Of a stretch of DNA of 64,000 bases, positions 33,469 to 43,600 are shown piece by piece. This DNA comes from Mesorhizobium jarvisii (GTDB lineage: Bacteria; Pseudomonadota; Alphaproteobacteria; Rhizobiales; Rhizobiaceae). The DNA is taken from positions 124,001 to 188,000 of the forward strand of contig NZ_QZXA01000009.1 in NCBI RefSeq assembly GCF_003601985.1, written 5' to 3'. The notes beneath the pieces are model-generated. The model saw only the letters and a list, made by a program, of their open reading frames with translations. It made no database searches and was not told the DNA's origin. The translations under genes were made by a program, and so were the position numbers. Each line of letters starts with the position of its first letter. Position 1 is the stretch's first letter.

Positions 33469-33912
33469 CTACGGCTGGTCGTCGTGGTAGTCGCCGGGGC
33501 CGCCGTCGAGCCAGGCGTAGAGTTCCCAAAGCGTGTCGTCCGGGTCGGTGAAGTAGGCGCAGCGCGCGTTCCAGACATAGTTTTCGGGCGGGCCATAAAA
33601 CGGCACGCCCTTTGCCGTCAGCTCGGCATGCAGTCGGTCGATCTCGTCGGGCGCGCCGAGTTGGACGGCGACGCAGACCTTGTGCGCATGGCGCGGCGAC
33701 CGCAGTTTGGAGACGCCGGCATGCTGGCTGATGTGGTCGATTTCCCAGGCGGCCAGCGTCACGCCTTCGCCATGGAAGTCGGCGAAACCTTCGGCGCGGC
33801 GGCGCAAGCGAAAGCCGAGCTTGTCGACATAGAACGCCACCGTCCGCTCGATATCCTCGACGAGAAGGCAGACGTCGGAAATGCGGGTAATGCTTGCGAC
33901 AGCCATGCTCAT
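33469..33912 (-). CDS. VOC family (glyoxalase/dioxygenase-like) protein
   Basis: This 147-residue protein shows the paired beta-alpha-beta-beta-beta pattern of the vicinal oxygen chelate superfamily, with V-E-D-I-E-R-T-V-A-F-Y near the N-terminus and F-T-D-P-D-D-T-L-W-E-L-Y-A near the C-terminus, where the Glu is a usual metal ligand. It overlaps the regulator gene by four bases and so is part of the same catabolic operon. It may act as an isomerase, lyase or dioxygenase on the pathway intermediate. The substrate is unknown. Confidence 0.83.
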   Translation of the reverse strand: MSMAVASITRISDVCLLVEDIERTVAFYVDKLGFRLRRRAEGFADFHGEGVTLAAWEIDHISQHAGVSKLRSPRHAHKVCVAVQLGAPDEIDRLHAELTAKGVPFYGPPENYVWNARCAYFTDPDDTLWELYAWLDGGPGDYHDDQP

Positions 33913-34652
33913 TTCCCTCCGCCGGTGCGTTCGCCGCGGGCAGAAGGCAGCTTGACGCCGACACGGTTGGCAGCGCCGATAATATGCGCGCGCATCGCGG
34001 CTTCGGCTGCTGCCGGATCGCCGGCAACCAACGCCTCGTAGATGCGCACATGCTCGCCGACATTGACCTCCACCAGATCGTGCAAGGGATTGGTCTGCCG
34101 CGCGTAATAGATCGAGCGGCGGATTTGTTCGCAGACGAAGGAAATGAAGGTGTGGATGTAGCTGTTGCCGGTCGCGCGGGCGATTTCGCGATGAAACAGC
34201 AGATCGGCGTCGATGCTGCCGTCTTCCCAGCGCTCCTCGCCGCTCATCCGGTCGAGCGCGCCCTTGATCGCGTCGAGATGCTCCTGCTCGCGCCGTTCGG
34301 CCGCAAGTGCCGCCGATTCCGCCTCGAGGATGCAGCGTAGCTCGAACAGCCGCTCCATGTTCTGCCCCTCCTTCAGCGTCTCGCGGTCGATGCGGATTGC
34401 TGCGCGCTGCTCCGGCGCCAGGACGAAGGAGCCGATGCCTTGTCGCGCCTCGACCATGCCGTCGGCGCGCAACTGCGCGATCGCCTCGCGCACGACGTTG
34501 CGGCTGACGCCGAATTTCTCCGAAAGTTGCTGCTCCGTCGGCAGCAGGCTGCCCGGATTGAGATCGCCGGACTCGATCTCGCGGCTGAGGAACGCCGCGA
34601 CCCGGTGCGGCAGCGCCTCGACAGTGCCGATGGCGGCCAGTCTTTGTTTCAT
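33909..34652 (-). CDS. GntR-family regulator, FadR subfamily
   Basis: From ATG 34652 the protein has 247 residues. A GntR winged helix lies at about residues 15-80 (L-P-T-E-Q-Q-L-S-E-K-F-G-V-S-R-N-V-V-R-E-A), and a helical FCD ligand-binding domain at about 95-230 carries the metal-type residues D-x-x-F-H. It overlaps the FAD oxidase stop by four bases. It probably represses its own operon in the absence of the substrate or an acid intermediate, perhaps through the repeat at 36115-36130. Confidence 0.88.
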   Translation of the reverse strand: MKQRLAAIGTVEALPHRVAAFLSREIESGDLNPGSLLPTEQQLSEKFGVSRNVVREAIAQLRADGMVEARQGIGSFVLAPEQRAAIRIDRETLKEGQNMERLFELRCILEAESAALAAERREQEHLDAIKGALDRMSGEERWEDGSIDADLLFHREIARATGNSYIHTFISFVCEQIRRSIYYARQTNPLHDLVEVNVGEHVRIYEALVAGDPAAAEAAMRAHIIGAANRVGVKLPSARGERTGGGK

Positions 34653-36088
34653 GAAGAAGTCTCCGTCGCGGGAAAGAGGCAGCCGGGGTTCATCAGCCCG
34701 CCCGGATCGAGCGCATCTTTGAGTGTGCTGACGAGCCGACGCTGGACTGCTGACATTCCCGCCCAATAGACACGCTGGCGGGTGCGTCCGATGCCATGCT
34801 CGGCGCTGATCGAGCCGCCGAGGGCGTTGACGATGTCGTATAGGCCAGTGGTGATGGTGGCGCCCGTGGCGCGGGCGGCGGGCTCGGCAAGGTCGAGCGG
34901 CGGCAGGACGTTGAAATGGATGTTGCCGTCGCCCGCGTGGCCGTAGGCCTGGGAAATCCAGCCCGGATGCTGCAGTTCGATAAACTGGCGGGCCTGGGCG
35001 ATGAGCGTGGGGATGTCGGAGATGCGCACCGAGAGGTCGGTGCGCACATGGTAGCCGCGCTTGGCTTGGCCCTCGACCAACCCCTCGCGAATGGCCCAGA
35101 ATGCTCTGGCCTGCGCGCCGCTCTCGGCCAGGACGGCGTCGGTGACGAGGTCTTCTGCCATCGTGCCGGCAAGGAAATCCACCAGCAGGGCGCGCAAATC
35201 GATCGCGGCACTCGACGACAATTCGATCAGCACATGGACCGGCGTGGTGACCGGTGCCACGATGTTCGGGTCGGCGAGGCGCGCAAGCTCCATGCATTCC
35301 GCGCCGATGATCTCGAAGGCGGATATCAGGTCGCAGCATTGGCGTCGGGCGCGCCTGAACAGCGATATCGCCGCTTCGAATGAGGGGAGCCCCAGATAGG
35401 CGGTCTCGACGCGGCCGGGTTTTGGAAAGAGCTTCATCTCGACACCGGTGATGATGCCCAGCGTGCCCTCGGCGCCGATGAAGAGCTGCTTCAGGTCATA
35501 GCCGCGATTGTCCTTGCGCAGGCCGGAAAAGCCGTTCCACAACGCGCCGTCCGGCAGCACCGCTTCCAGGCCGACGATGAGGTCGCGGGCCATGCCGTAG
35601 CGCAAGACGTTGACGCCGCCAGCATTGCTGGCGGCGTTGCCGCCGATCTGGCAGCTGCCTTGTGCGCCGAGCGCCAGCGGAAACAGGCAGTCCTGCTCGT
35701 CGGCGGCGTCCTTGATGTGCTGCAGGATGCAGCCGGCATCGGCCTGTAGGATGAAATTGTCGGCATCGACAAGGCGGATCCTGTTCAGCCGCTCCAGGCT
35801 GATCACCACCGCGCCTCGGGCTGTGCCGATGTCGATCGCACCTGCTACAAGTCCGGTGTTCCCGCCTTGCGGGATCATCGCCAGCCCCAGCGTGCCGCAC
35901 AGCCGGACCGCGGCTTGAACCTCGGCGACCGACGCGGGCTTCAGCACGGCAAGCGCGCCGCCATGATGATCGCCAGACCAGTCCACGAGGTATTTCGCCA
36001 TGTCGGCCGCATCGGCAGCCACGCCGCTCTGCCCCAGCACATGCTCCAGGGCGGTGAGAACGTCAGGCGAGATGCCGTGGATGGTCAT
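34649..36088 (-). CDS. FAD-binding oxidoreductase, D-lactate/2-hydroxyacid dehydrogenase type
   Basis: From ATG 36088 the protein has 479 residues. The N-terminal FAD_binding_4 domain includes P-Q-G-G-N-T-G-L and the middle part G-G-N-A-A-S-N-A-G-G. The C-terminal domain carries the metal-site motif G-H-A-G-D-G-N-I-H, then E-H-G-I-G. This arrangement is that of GlcD, D-lactate and D-2-hydroxyglutarate dehydrogenases. It is the first gene of the seven-part catabolic and uptake operon, and probably oxidises a 2-hydroxy acid derived from the imported compound. Confidence 0.88.
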   Translation of the reverse strand: MTIHGISPDVLTALEHVLGQSGVAADAADMAKYLVDWSGDHHGGALAVLKPASVAEVQAAVRLCGTLGLAMIPQGGNTGLVAGAIDIGTARGAVVISLERLNRIRLVDADNFILQADAGCILQHIKDAADEQDCLFPLALGAQGSCQIGGNAASNAGGVNVLRYGMARDLIVGLEAVLPDGALWNGFSGLRKDNRGYDLKQLFIGAEGTLGIITGVEMKLFPKPGRVETAYLGLPSFEAAISLFRRARRQCCDLISAFEIIGAECMELARLADPNIVAPVTTPVHVLIELSSSAAIDLRALLVDFLAGTMAEDLVTDAVLAESGAQARAFWAIREGLVEGQAKRGYHVRTDLSVRISDIPTLIAQARQFIELQHPGWISQAYGHAGDGNIHFNVLPPLDLAEPAARATGATITTGLYDIVNALGGSISAEHGIGRTRQRVYWAGMSAVQRRLVSTLKDALDPGGLMNPGCLFPATETSS

Positions 36089-36114
36089 TGTTGGGTCGGC
36101 GTTGATGTTGTGGT

Positions 36115-36130
36115 ATATGGTTATACATAT
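36115..36130. promoter_or_regulatory. Candidate GntR operator (inverted repeat)
   Basis: ATATGGTTATACATAT contains the inverted ATATG / CATAT pair separated by six bases, in an A/T-rich patch 27 bases upstream of the FAD oxidase ATG. FadR-type regulators bind short palindromes of this size in promoters. The pairing with the regulator at 33909 is an inference. Confidence 0.45.
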
Positions 36131-36342
36131 CATCCTACAACCTGAATTGTGTCAACACCGACAGGGCCGAAGGCCGTGCACTAGTCGCCTTGCCGGCGCG
36201 TGGGGATGATACGTCTGCTGGGAGGCAAAAGAGGCGAAACAGGCGGCCGAAAGCCGCACGGATGGCGATCACTCACCTCGAAATCGAAGCGGGAAGGTCT
36301 ATTCGAGAGGTATTGAGTGCCAATCAGGTCAGGACTGGCGCC

Positions 36343-37647
36343 TCAGAGATACTGGGCGACCTTCCTGCCGACGGTGAGGAAGCGCAAGGGATCGATCGCT
36401 TCGCCATTGTGGCGCACCTCATAGTGCAGATGCGGGCCGGTCGAGCGGCCGCTGCTACCGGTCTTGCCGATGATGGCGCCGGCGTCCAGCTTCTCGCCCA
36501 CGGTCACGTCGATTTCGCTGAGATGCCCGTAGCGGGTCGCAAAGCCGTTGCCGTGGTCGACCTCCACCATGCGGCCATAGCCACCGTTCCAGCCGGCCTT
36601 GGTAACGATGCCGGGCGCCGTGACCTTGGCCGCCATGCCGATGGGCGCCCTGAAATCCATGCCCGAATGCAGTGCCGCGGTGCCGAGGATGGGATCGGTG
36701 CGCACTCCGAACGGGCTGGTGACGGAGTGGCCGGGGGCGGGGTTGGCAAGCGGCAGCTGGCGCGCTTCCTTCTTCAGCTGGTCGAGCGTGTCCAGGGCTT
36801 CGTCCAGTTCCTTGACCTTGCTGTCGAAGATCATCGAACTGTCGAGCGGGATCAGCGGACCGCCGACATCGCTTTCGTTCTTGCCGAAATCGCTGTCGAC
36901 CGGCAGTCCGGCCGCCTGCAGCGCCTGCTGGATGGCATCGGCGCTCTTGTAGGCATTGTCCGCGAGTGTGCTGATGCGGGTGAGCTGTTCGTTCTCGATG
37001 GATTTCAGCGACTGGTTGATCGAGACGAACAGCTTGTCGGCACGATCAGCGGCTGTATCGCTGGGCAGCGGATCGGTGCGGGTCGACCACAAGGAGAACG
37101 GCCTGGTATCGGCAGCACCCAGGTCGGCACCCAGGCTCGCGACCGCATAATTCCGCGCGGGCTGGCTGATGCTGCCGGTCACCTCGGCGTGCTTGTCCGG
37201 TTTGGCGGCCGCGGCCGGATCCTCGGCGGGCGCTGCTCCCACCTCGTTCTCGGCGCGCTCGAGCAATGGTCCAAGACGGCCGTGGCGCTGGCTGAGCTGC
37301 GTCTGGCGTTCAATCAGTTCGCTGACCTTGTTTTCCATCAATTGCTGGTCGAGCAACTGGCGGCTGGTGATGCGGTCGACCTGGGCGCGAAGCGCCGAGA
37401 TGCGGTCTTCGTAGGCCTGCTGCATGCGCGCCTGGCGCGCGGTGGTGGCGCCGATCAGGTCGTCGCGCAGCACGAGATAGGAGGTGGCCAGGAGGTAGCC
37501 GATGGCAATGGCGGCGAGTGCCGAGCCGATGAATGCCGCGAGCCAGGGCCGGATCGTGAAATGCCTGATCTCGTTGCCGCGGGCTATGATGACCGTGTGG
37601 GGTTCCTTGCGCCTGCCGAAGACTGCGGACTGACCGGTTGCGTTCAC
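36343..37647 (-). CDS. M23 family peptidase / LytM-domain membrane protein
   Basis: This 434-residue protein has a short cytoplasmic N-terminus, one membrane helix (about 33-60), a coiled-coil region (about 65-130 and again near 275-300) and a C-terminal LytM domain. The domain has the zinc motifs H-S-G-M-D and H-L-H-Y, so it should be active on peptidoglycan cross-links. Such proteins cut cell wall during growth or division, or activate amidases. It stands alone, divergent from the desaturase gene. The 295 bases between them show no other gene. Confidence 0.88.
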   Translation of the reverse strand: MNATGQSAVFGRRKEPHTVIIARGNEIRHFTIRPWLAAFIGSALAAIAIGYLLATSYLVLRDDLIGATTARQARMQQAYEDRISALRAQVDRITSRQLLDQQLMENKVSELIERQTQLSQRHGRLGPLLERAENEVGAAPAEDPAAAAKPDKHAEVTGSISQPARNYAVASLGADLGAADTRPFSLWSTRTDPLPSDTAADRADKLFVSINQSLKSIENEQLTRISTLADNAYKSADAIQQALQAAGLPVDSDFGKNESDVGGPLIPLDSSMIFDSKVKELDEALDTLDQLKKEARQLPLANPAPGHSVTSPFGVRTDPILGTAALHSGMDFRAPIGMAAKVTAPGIVTKAGWNGGYGRMVEVDHGNGFATRYGHLSEIDVTVGEKLDAGAIIGKTGSSGRSTGPHLHYEVRHNGEAIDPLRFLTVGRKVAQYL

Positions 37648-37942
37648 GGGACCAAGCTTTCGTTTACGACACCACGACAGCTTGATTACACATTATTAGG
37701 GTTAACAAAGGCTTGCCTGATCGATCGCCTGGCGCCGAATGCATGCGGCGCGCGCAGAGGGTTGTATGAAAATGGCCAAAGAAGCGTGCCTAATGCCGCG
37801 AAATCATTGGCGATGAGCGCCAATCGGCTGCCAGCAGAGCGGCCTGTCGGTCGCGATCAAGGTCTAGGTTTCCTTAACTGTCTTCGATCGCTTTTAATTG
37901 ACGGTTTTCGATTAGAAGCGGTACCGGGGTTTGGGATTCACT

Positions 37943-38953
37943 ATGGCGGCAGGAATGCTGGGCGATCTGGTTGGCAAGATCCTCGACAAGATCTCGGGCA
38001 CCAGTTTGCTGGCGACCGGGCTTCTGCTGTTGACTGCTTTTGTCAGCGCGCTCGTCGCCTATTGGCGCACGGTCGAGGAGAAGAGCTGGAAGGAGTTCTT
38101 CGAGTTCGTCATCCCGCACGAGGTCATCACCCATCCCTCGGCGAGGGCCGACCTGCTTTTCTGGGTCACGAAAAAAGCCCTGATGCCCTTCCTGATGCTG
38201 CCCGCCGGAATAGTCTTCGTCTCGGCGGTGGGCTACGCAACCAACTGGCTGTTTTCGACACTCTTCCAGTTCCAGCCGCCGCTGGTCCAGGGACCGGCAG
38301 GCCCGGTGACGGTGCTGATCTTCACCATCACCATGCTGCTCGCCTACGATATTTCCTATTATCTCTATCACGTCGCCCAGCACCGCTATCCGGTGCTCTG
38401 GGAATTGCACAAGGTGCATCACTCGGCCGAGGTGATGGTCGGGATCACCAAGGACCGGGTCCACCCGCTCGACGAACTGATGAATCGCGCCTGGGATGGC
38501 CTCATCGTCGGCGTCTGCTTCGGCATCTGGTCGCTGATTTCACTGAACCTTGTCGAACTGACCGTCTTTGGCGTCAACGTCTATGTCATGCGCAACATCC
38601 TGATGATGGATTTCGTCAGGCACACCCATTTCAAGATTTCGTTCGGCCCGCTCAACAATGTGATCCTGTGTCCGCATTGGCACCAGCTGCATCACAGCAC
38701 CGATCCGCGCCACTATGACAAGAATTTCGGCCTGCTCTTCTCCTTCTGGGACCGGCTCTTCGGAACATTGTGCGTGCCGAAACCTGACGAGGACTTCAAG
38801 TTCGGACTGGTCGACCGCAATGTGCGCGACTACCAGTCCCTCGCGGGCCTTTATGTGATGCCGCTGAAGCGGATGTGGGGGCATATTGCCAGGCGCATCC
38901 GGCCTGCAAAACCACGGACCGTACAGTCATCGGAAGAGGGGACGCGGCCATGA
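37943..38953 (+). CDS. Sterol desaturase / fatty acid hydroxylase family protein
   Basis: The 336-residue protein starts at ATG 37943. It is a membrane protein with the di-iron His clusters of this family: H-V-A-Q-H near residue 148, H-K-V-H-H at about 161, and H-W-H-Q-L-H-H about 95 residues later. Family members hydroxylate or desaturate sterols, fatty acids, carotenoids or ornithine lipids; the substrate here may be a membrane lipid. It overlaps the next gene by four bases (ATGA). Confidence 0.85.
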   Translation: MAAGMLGDLVGKILDKISGTSLLATGLLLLTAFVSALVAYWRTVEEKSWKEFFEFVIPHEVITHPSARADLLFWVTKKALMPFLMLPAGIVFVSAVGYATNWLFSTLFQFQPPLVQGPAGPVTVLIFTITMLLAYDISYYLYHVAQHRYPVLWELHKVHHSAEVMVGITKDRVHPLDELMNRAWDGLIVGVCFGIWSLISLNLVELTVFGVNVYVMRNILMMDFVRHTHFKISFGPLNNVILCPHWHQLHHSTDPRHYDKNFGLLFSFWDRLFGTLCVPKPDEDFKFGLVDRNVRDYQSLAGLYVMPLKRMWGHIARRIRPAKPRTVQSSEEGTRP

Positions 38954-40080
38954 ACGCTCCCTTCGTGCTCGCGATCCCGCGGACACGCACCTTCGAAGTC
39001 GTGACATCAGCGGCGCGCCTGGCCGAGATCGCACCGGCCTGGGCCGCGCTCTGGCAACGCGCCGGCGGGCTTGTCTTCCAGCACCCGGACTGGATCGCGG
39101 CCTGGTGGCGCACCACTCCGCATCAGCAGCGGCGCACGCTCAGGATCGGGCTTGCCTGGAATGGCGATCGGCTCGACGGCGTGATCGCGCTCGCTACCTT
39201 CAAGCGCTCCGGCATCCGCATGCTCGAATGGGCAGCGAAAGATCACAGCGACTATGGTGACGCGCTGGTTGCGCCCGACAGCGATCCGCATGTGATCTCC
39301 CGCCTCTGGCAGCATGTTTTTGATCAGGGCGGCTTCGACCTCGTCTATCTCAACCGGCTGCTGCCGGATGCCGGTGTCCGAGGCCTGCTGGATCCGGCCT
39401 CGCACCTTCGACCCAACCACCGCAGTGAAATCAGCTACCGTGTCGTCGGCCCCTGGCAAAGTGGGGCGGAATGGTTCGAGACGCTGTCCAAGAAGGCCCG
39501 GCAGAACTACCGTCGCGGCCGCAAATTCATGGAGGAAGGTGGGGCGGTGCGTTTCCGCCTGCTGGGTGCGGACGACCCGCGCGAGCCGGTGCTCGCACGG
39601 GTCGCGGTGCTGAAGCGCCTCTGGCTCGCCCGGCATGGCCGTGCCTCCGACCTGTTCGACGAGGGCTCGCCCGTTCTCGCCGCGCTGGTTTCGGTGCTGG
39701 CTGAGCTCGGGCTGTTGCGCATCTTCGTGCTGGAACTCGACGACACGATCATCGCCGTCTCGATCAATTTCGAGCAGCACGGCACGATGATGGCTTTCGT
39801 CACCACCTATGATCCCGAATATGAGCGCGCCTCGCCGGGCATGGTGCTGATGATGGACTATATCCAGTGGTCGCTCGACCGTGGCCTTGCCAAAGTCGAT
39901 TTTCTCTGCGGCGGCGAGGATTTCAAGCGGCGCTTCGCCACGCAATCAGCCAGGCTGTCGTCGATGATCGGCGCGCGCGGTCTGCGCGGTCATCTCGCCG
40001 CGCTGGCTGATCGTGTGGTCCATGTCACGGAATCCTGGCGGGCACAGCCGCAGCCGAAAGCGCAAACGTCGGACGAGTAA
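38950..40080 (+). CDS. GNAT-type acyltransferase (BioF2/CelD-like)
   Basis: From ATG 38950 the protein has 376 residues. It resembles the Acetyltransf_6 group: an N-terminal domain with P-A-W-A-A-L-W and F-Q-H-P-D-W-I-A-A-W-W, a Y-R-R-G-R-K segment near 190, and a C-terminal GNAT domain ending in K-V-D-F-L-C-G-G-E-D-F-K-R-R-F. These proteins often act in envelope polysaccharide or lipid modification. It is coupled to the desaturase-family gene, so both may modify the same membrane lipid. The substrate is unknown. Confidence 0.8.
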   Translation: MNAPFVLAIPRTRTFEVVTSAARLAEIAPAWAALWQRAGGLVFQHPDWIAAWWRTTPHQQRRTLRIGLAWNGDRLDGVIALATFKRSGIRMLEWAAKDHSDYGDALVAPDSDPHVISRLWQHVFDQGGFDLVYLNRLLPDAGVRGLLDPASHLRPNHRSEISYRVVGPWQSGAEWFETLSKKARQNYRRGRKFMEEGGAVRFRLLGADDPREPVLARVAVLKRLWLARHGRASDLFDEGSPVLAALVSVLAELGLLRIFVLELDDTIIAVSINFEQHGTMMAFVTTYDPEYERASPGMVLMMDYIQWSLDRGLAKVDFLCGGEDFKRRFATQSARLSSMIGARGLRGHLAALADRVVHVTESWRAQPQPKAQTSDE

Positions 40081-40130
40081 GCCCATTCCCGCGCGACCGG
40101 AATTGTCGATAGCGTCCTGAGCTTTGACGC

Positions 40131-40598
40131 TCAAAGCGCGCGAACGGCTTCCAGCACTTCCTCGGCATGGCCCTTGACCCGGACCTTGCGCCAAATCCTG
40201 GCAATCCGCCCGTCACGGCCGATCAGGAACGTCGCTCGCTCGACGCCCATATATTTGCGGCCATACATCGATTTCTCGACCCACAGATGGTAGGCCTCGA
40301 TCACCTTGCGCTCCTCGTCGGCGGCGAGGTCGACGGTGAGGTTGTATTTCGATTTGAACTTGTCGTGCTTCTTGACGTTGTCGGGTGACAGACCGATCAC
40401 GACGGCGCCTGCCTTCTCGAATTCCGGTTTCAGCTGCGAAAAGCTGATCGCTTCCTGGGTGCAGCTTGTTGTGTCGTCCTGTGGATAGAAGTAGAGCACC
40501 ACGGGTTTGCCGGCCGACGCGGTCAGGCTGAGCGAGCCGCCGCCGTCCCGCGGCAGATCGAATTGCGGCGCAAGATCGCCCACGTCGAGGTCAGCCAT
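40131..40598 (-). CDS. bcp: Peroxiredoxin of the BCP/PrxQ group, 1-Cys type
   Basis: From ATG 40598 the protein has 155 residues with a thioredoxin fold. The peroxidatic Cys46 lies in P-Q-D-D-T-T-S-C46-T-Q-E-A, a variant of the usual P-x-x-x-T-P-G-C motif. The resolving Cys found five residues later in Escherichia coli Bcp is replaced by Ile51, so the enzyme is probably reduced through another thiol. It reduces hydroperoxides. It shares a 95-base divergent promoter region with the large AsmA-like gene. Confidence 0.86.
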   Translation of the reverse strand: MADLDVGDLAPQFDLPRDGGGSLSLTASAGKPVVLYFYPQDDTTSCTQEAISFSQLKPEFEKAGAVVIGLSPDNVKKHDKFKSKYNLTVDLAADEERKVIEAYHLWVEKSMYGRKYMGVERATFLIGRDGRIARIWRKVRVKGHAEEVLEAVRAL

Positions 40599-40693
40599 AT
40601 CGATGCCCTTGTTTGAGGTTACGCGCGACGCCACACCGATATAGTGTCGACCGGGGATTCGTCCACGAGCGAATTTGTACAACGGAAGATTGC

Positions 40694-43600
40694 GTGGATC
40701 AGGAGCAACCGCAGCACGAGAAGATCCGGTTCAGGCGTGACGAGATCACCGACCTGGGGGCTTTGCCGTCCGCGTGCCGCGTTCCACCACTCGGCCAGGC
40801 GTCGATCGGCCGCGGCTTCCGCATCCTTTCGCGCGTGTTCGCCGGCATGGTCGCGTTCATGGTGCTGGCCGCGGTCGTTGTCTATCTGGTCGGGGCATCC
40901 GGGGTCGGCTCCGAGCGGCTTCGGGCGGAAGCGGAGACCGCCATCGAGAAACTCGCCGGTGTCGATGTTAATGTGGCGGTCGGGCCGGCGCGCATCACGC
41001 TCGACAGTTCGAGCTTCGTCGCGCTCCAGGTCAGCGACGTCAGCCTGAGGACATCAGACGACAAACCTATGGCGGACGCTGGTCGCGTCCGCTTCGGCAT
41101 GCGCCTGATCCCGCTTCTTTGGGGAGAGGTGCGGCTGACCAGCGCCAGGATATCGGACGCACACATCGTTGTGGCGGCGATGCCGTCCGGCGGCGACTGG
41201 ACAGCGCAATTGCGCAACGAGGACGGCCTCGTCGATCCGGAGAGACTGTCCGACGCGCTGTTCGGCAACATACATCGCGCGCTCGACGCCGTACGGGAAG
41301 ATTCGATGCGCCGGATCGATCTCAGCAATGTCGAATTCCTGCTGCCCGACGCGGGGGCGATCAAGTTGGTCAAGATCGCCGACGCAACCGTCTTACAATC
41401 GGGGCCGGGCGCTGTGGAGTTTTCCTCGGAGGCGGATGTCGACGGCAGAAAGGTAACGGTTGCCGCCTCCGCCACCCGAGATGTCGCTGCGCATCGCGTG
41501 ACGGCGCTGAATGCGAGCGTCGATCTGGTATCTGCCGACGAAACCGCTGCCGGCGCCGGGAAGCTGGGCGCGATCGCGTTGAAGCTGACAGGAGCTGAAG
41601 GGTCCGGCACCAATGAATCACGGCTGACGGCCTCTCTGTCGTCCGCCGGGTCGGTGCTCGATCTTGGCACGCGCGGCTTGCTCCCGGCCGATGTCGATGT
41701 CGACGCGACGCTTGTCCACGGCAGCAACAAGATCCAGGTCGACAGGCTGCTGCTGAAAACCGGCCGGTCTTCTTTCAATTTCGGCGGCTCGATAGGGCCA
41801 AAGCCGGCGACAGGGGCGGCGGGCGAGGAACCCTCCTATCGCTATGACCTGACCAGCGACGGGTCGACCCTGGCGCCATCGGAATCGCCCGAGCCCGCGC
41901 TGACCTTCCTCGCCCGCATTGCCGGCGTCTATCAGACCAAGAGCCATAAATTGGTGGCCGAGCAGATCGCCGTTCGGTCCGCTGCCTCAGGCGAGGTGCT
42001 CGGCACCGCGGCCGTGGCGTTCGTTGACGGCAAGGCCCCCGGGGTCAATCTGGCGCTCAACGTCCATGACATGCCGGTCTCGCACGTCAAGCAGCTGTGG
42101 CCATGGTTCTCGGCGCGCAATGCGCGGTTGTGGGTGCTGGATAATCTGTTCGGCGGCCGCGTCGTCGACGCCGACCTCCAGTTCCAGGTCGTGCCGGATC
42201 GCCTCGGCAACGGCGTGCCGCTTTCGGCCGAGGAGGTGTTCGGCCGCTTCCAGATCGAAGGCTCGCGTTTTGATACGGCCGGCCGTATTCCGCCGATACG
42301 CGACGCCGTCGGCGTCGTCGCCTTCCACGGCAATGACGTCGACATTTCGCTCTCCTCGGGCACCGTTTACATGCCCAGTGGCCGCACCGTGGCGGCCAGC
42401 AACGGTACGCTGGCGGTCAAGGCGGCGAACCGCCCGCCGGTCATCGGCGCCCTCGACATCGATGTGGAGGGCGAAGCGCCGGCTGTCGCCGAACTCGCCT
42501 CCTACGAGCCGATCAACGCCATGCGCCATGTCGGCTTCCTACCGGAGGACCTGTCCGGCAGCGTCACCGGCCATGTCCGGGCGGACATTCCGCTGCAGTC
42601 CGGCGTCGATACCTCGAAACTCGACTGGCTGGTGTCGCTCGACTACACCGGCCTGTCGCTGGCCAAGCCGTTCGAGGGCCAGACCGTGACGGATGCCGAC
42701 GGCTCGATCACCGTCGATCCCGAAAAAGCGGTGATCTCCGCCAAGGCAGCGCTCAACGGCATTCCTGCCGAACTCGACCTGATCGAGCCGTTGGCGGACA
42801 ACGGGCCGGCGCGCAGCCGCAAGGTGGCCATGGTGCTCGACGACAAGGTCCGTGCCGCGGCCATGCCAGGCCTGACGCCGCTGCTTGGCGGAACGGTGAA
42901 GGTCGCGATCGACAAGAGCGGCGATGGCAACCAGAACGTGTCGGCCGACCTGACCAATGCCAGGCTGGACATTCCCTGGGCCGGCTGGAGCAAGGGGGCA
43001 GGGGTTCCCGCTAACGTCACCTTCGTCATGACCAAGGCCGGGGACACCACGACACTGTCCGATTTCAGCCTCGACGGCAAAACATTCTCGATCGACGGCA
43101 GCATCGTGCTGATCAACGGCGCCCTGTCGTCGGCCAAGTTCGGCAAGGTCACCTTGAACCGGGGTGACGATGTCGCGATTTCGGTGAAACGGTCAGGCAA
43201 GGGCTACGCCGTCGACATCAATGGCAACGCGCTCGACGCCCGTTCGCTCATCAAGCAGTTCACATCCGATGTGGACACCGCGACCAAGACGACCGGAACA
43301 GACAACATTTCCGTCAGCGCCGACGTCGAGCAGCTCACAGGCTTCCATGACGAGCAATTGTCCAATTTGAAGCTCGACTACAGCGCGGCCGGCTCAAGGG
43401 TGAACGGGCTGAAGGTCAGCGCCACGGCAAGTTCGGGCGCGGCCATCACCATCAGCAACACAACCGGCGACGGCCGGCGCTCGCTCAACGTGAAGTCAGC
43501 GGACGCCGGCGCGATATTGAGGTTCCTGAACGTCTACGAGCATATGGAAGGCGGCTCGATCATGCTGGCGCTGACCGGGGCCGGCGACGGGCCGATGAAG

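Noticed and set aside
36190..38718. 842-residue plus-strand open frame
   Set aside because: It runs antisense to the M23 peptidase and then in the wrong frame through the desaturase-family gene; both true genes have intact motifs.
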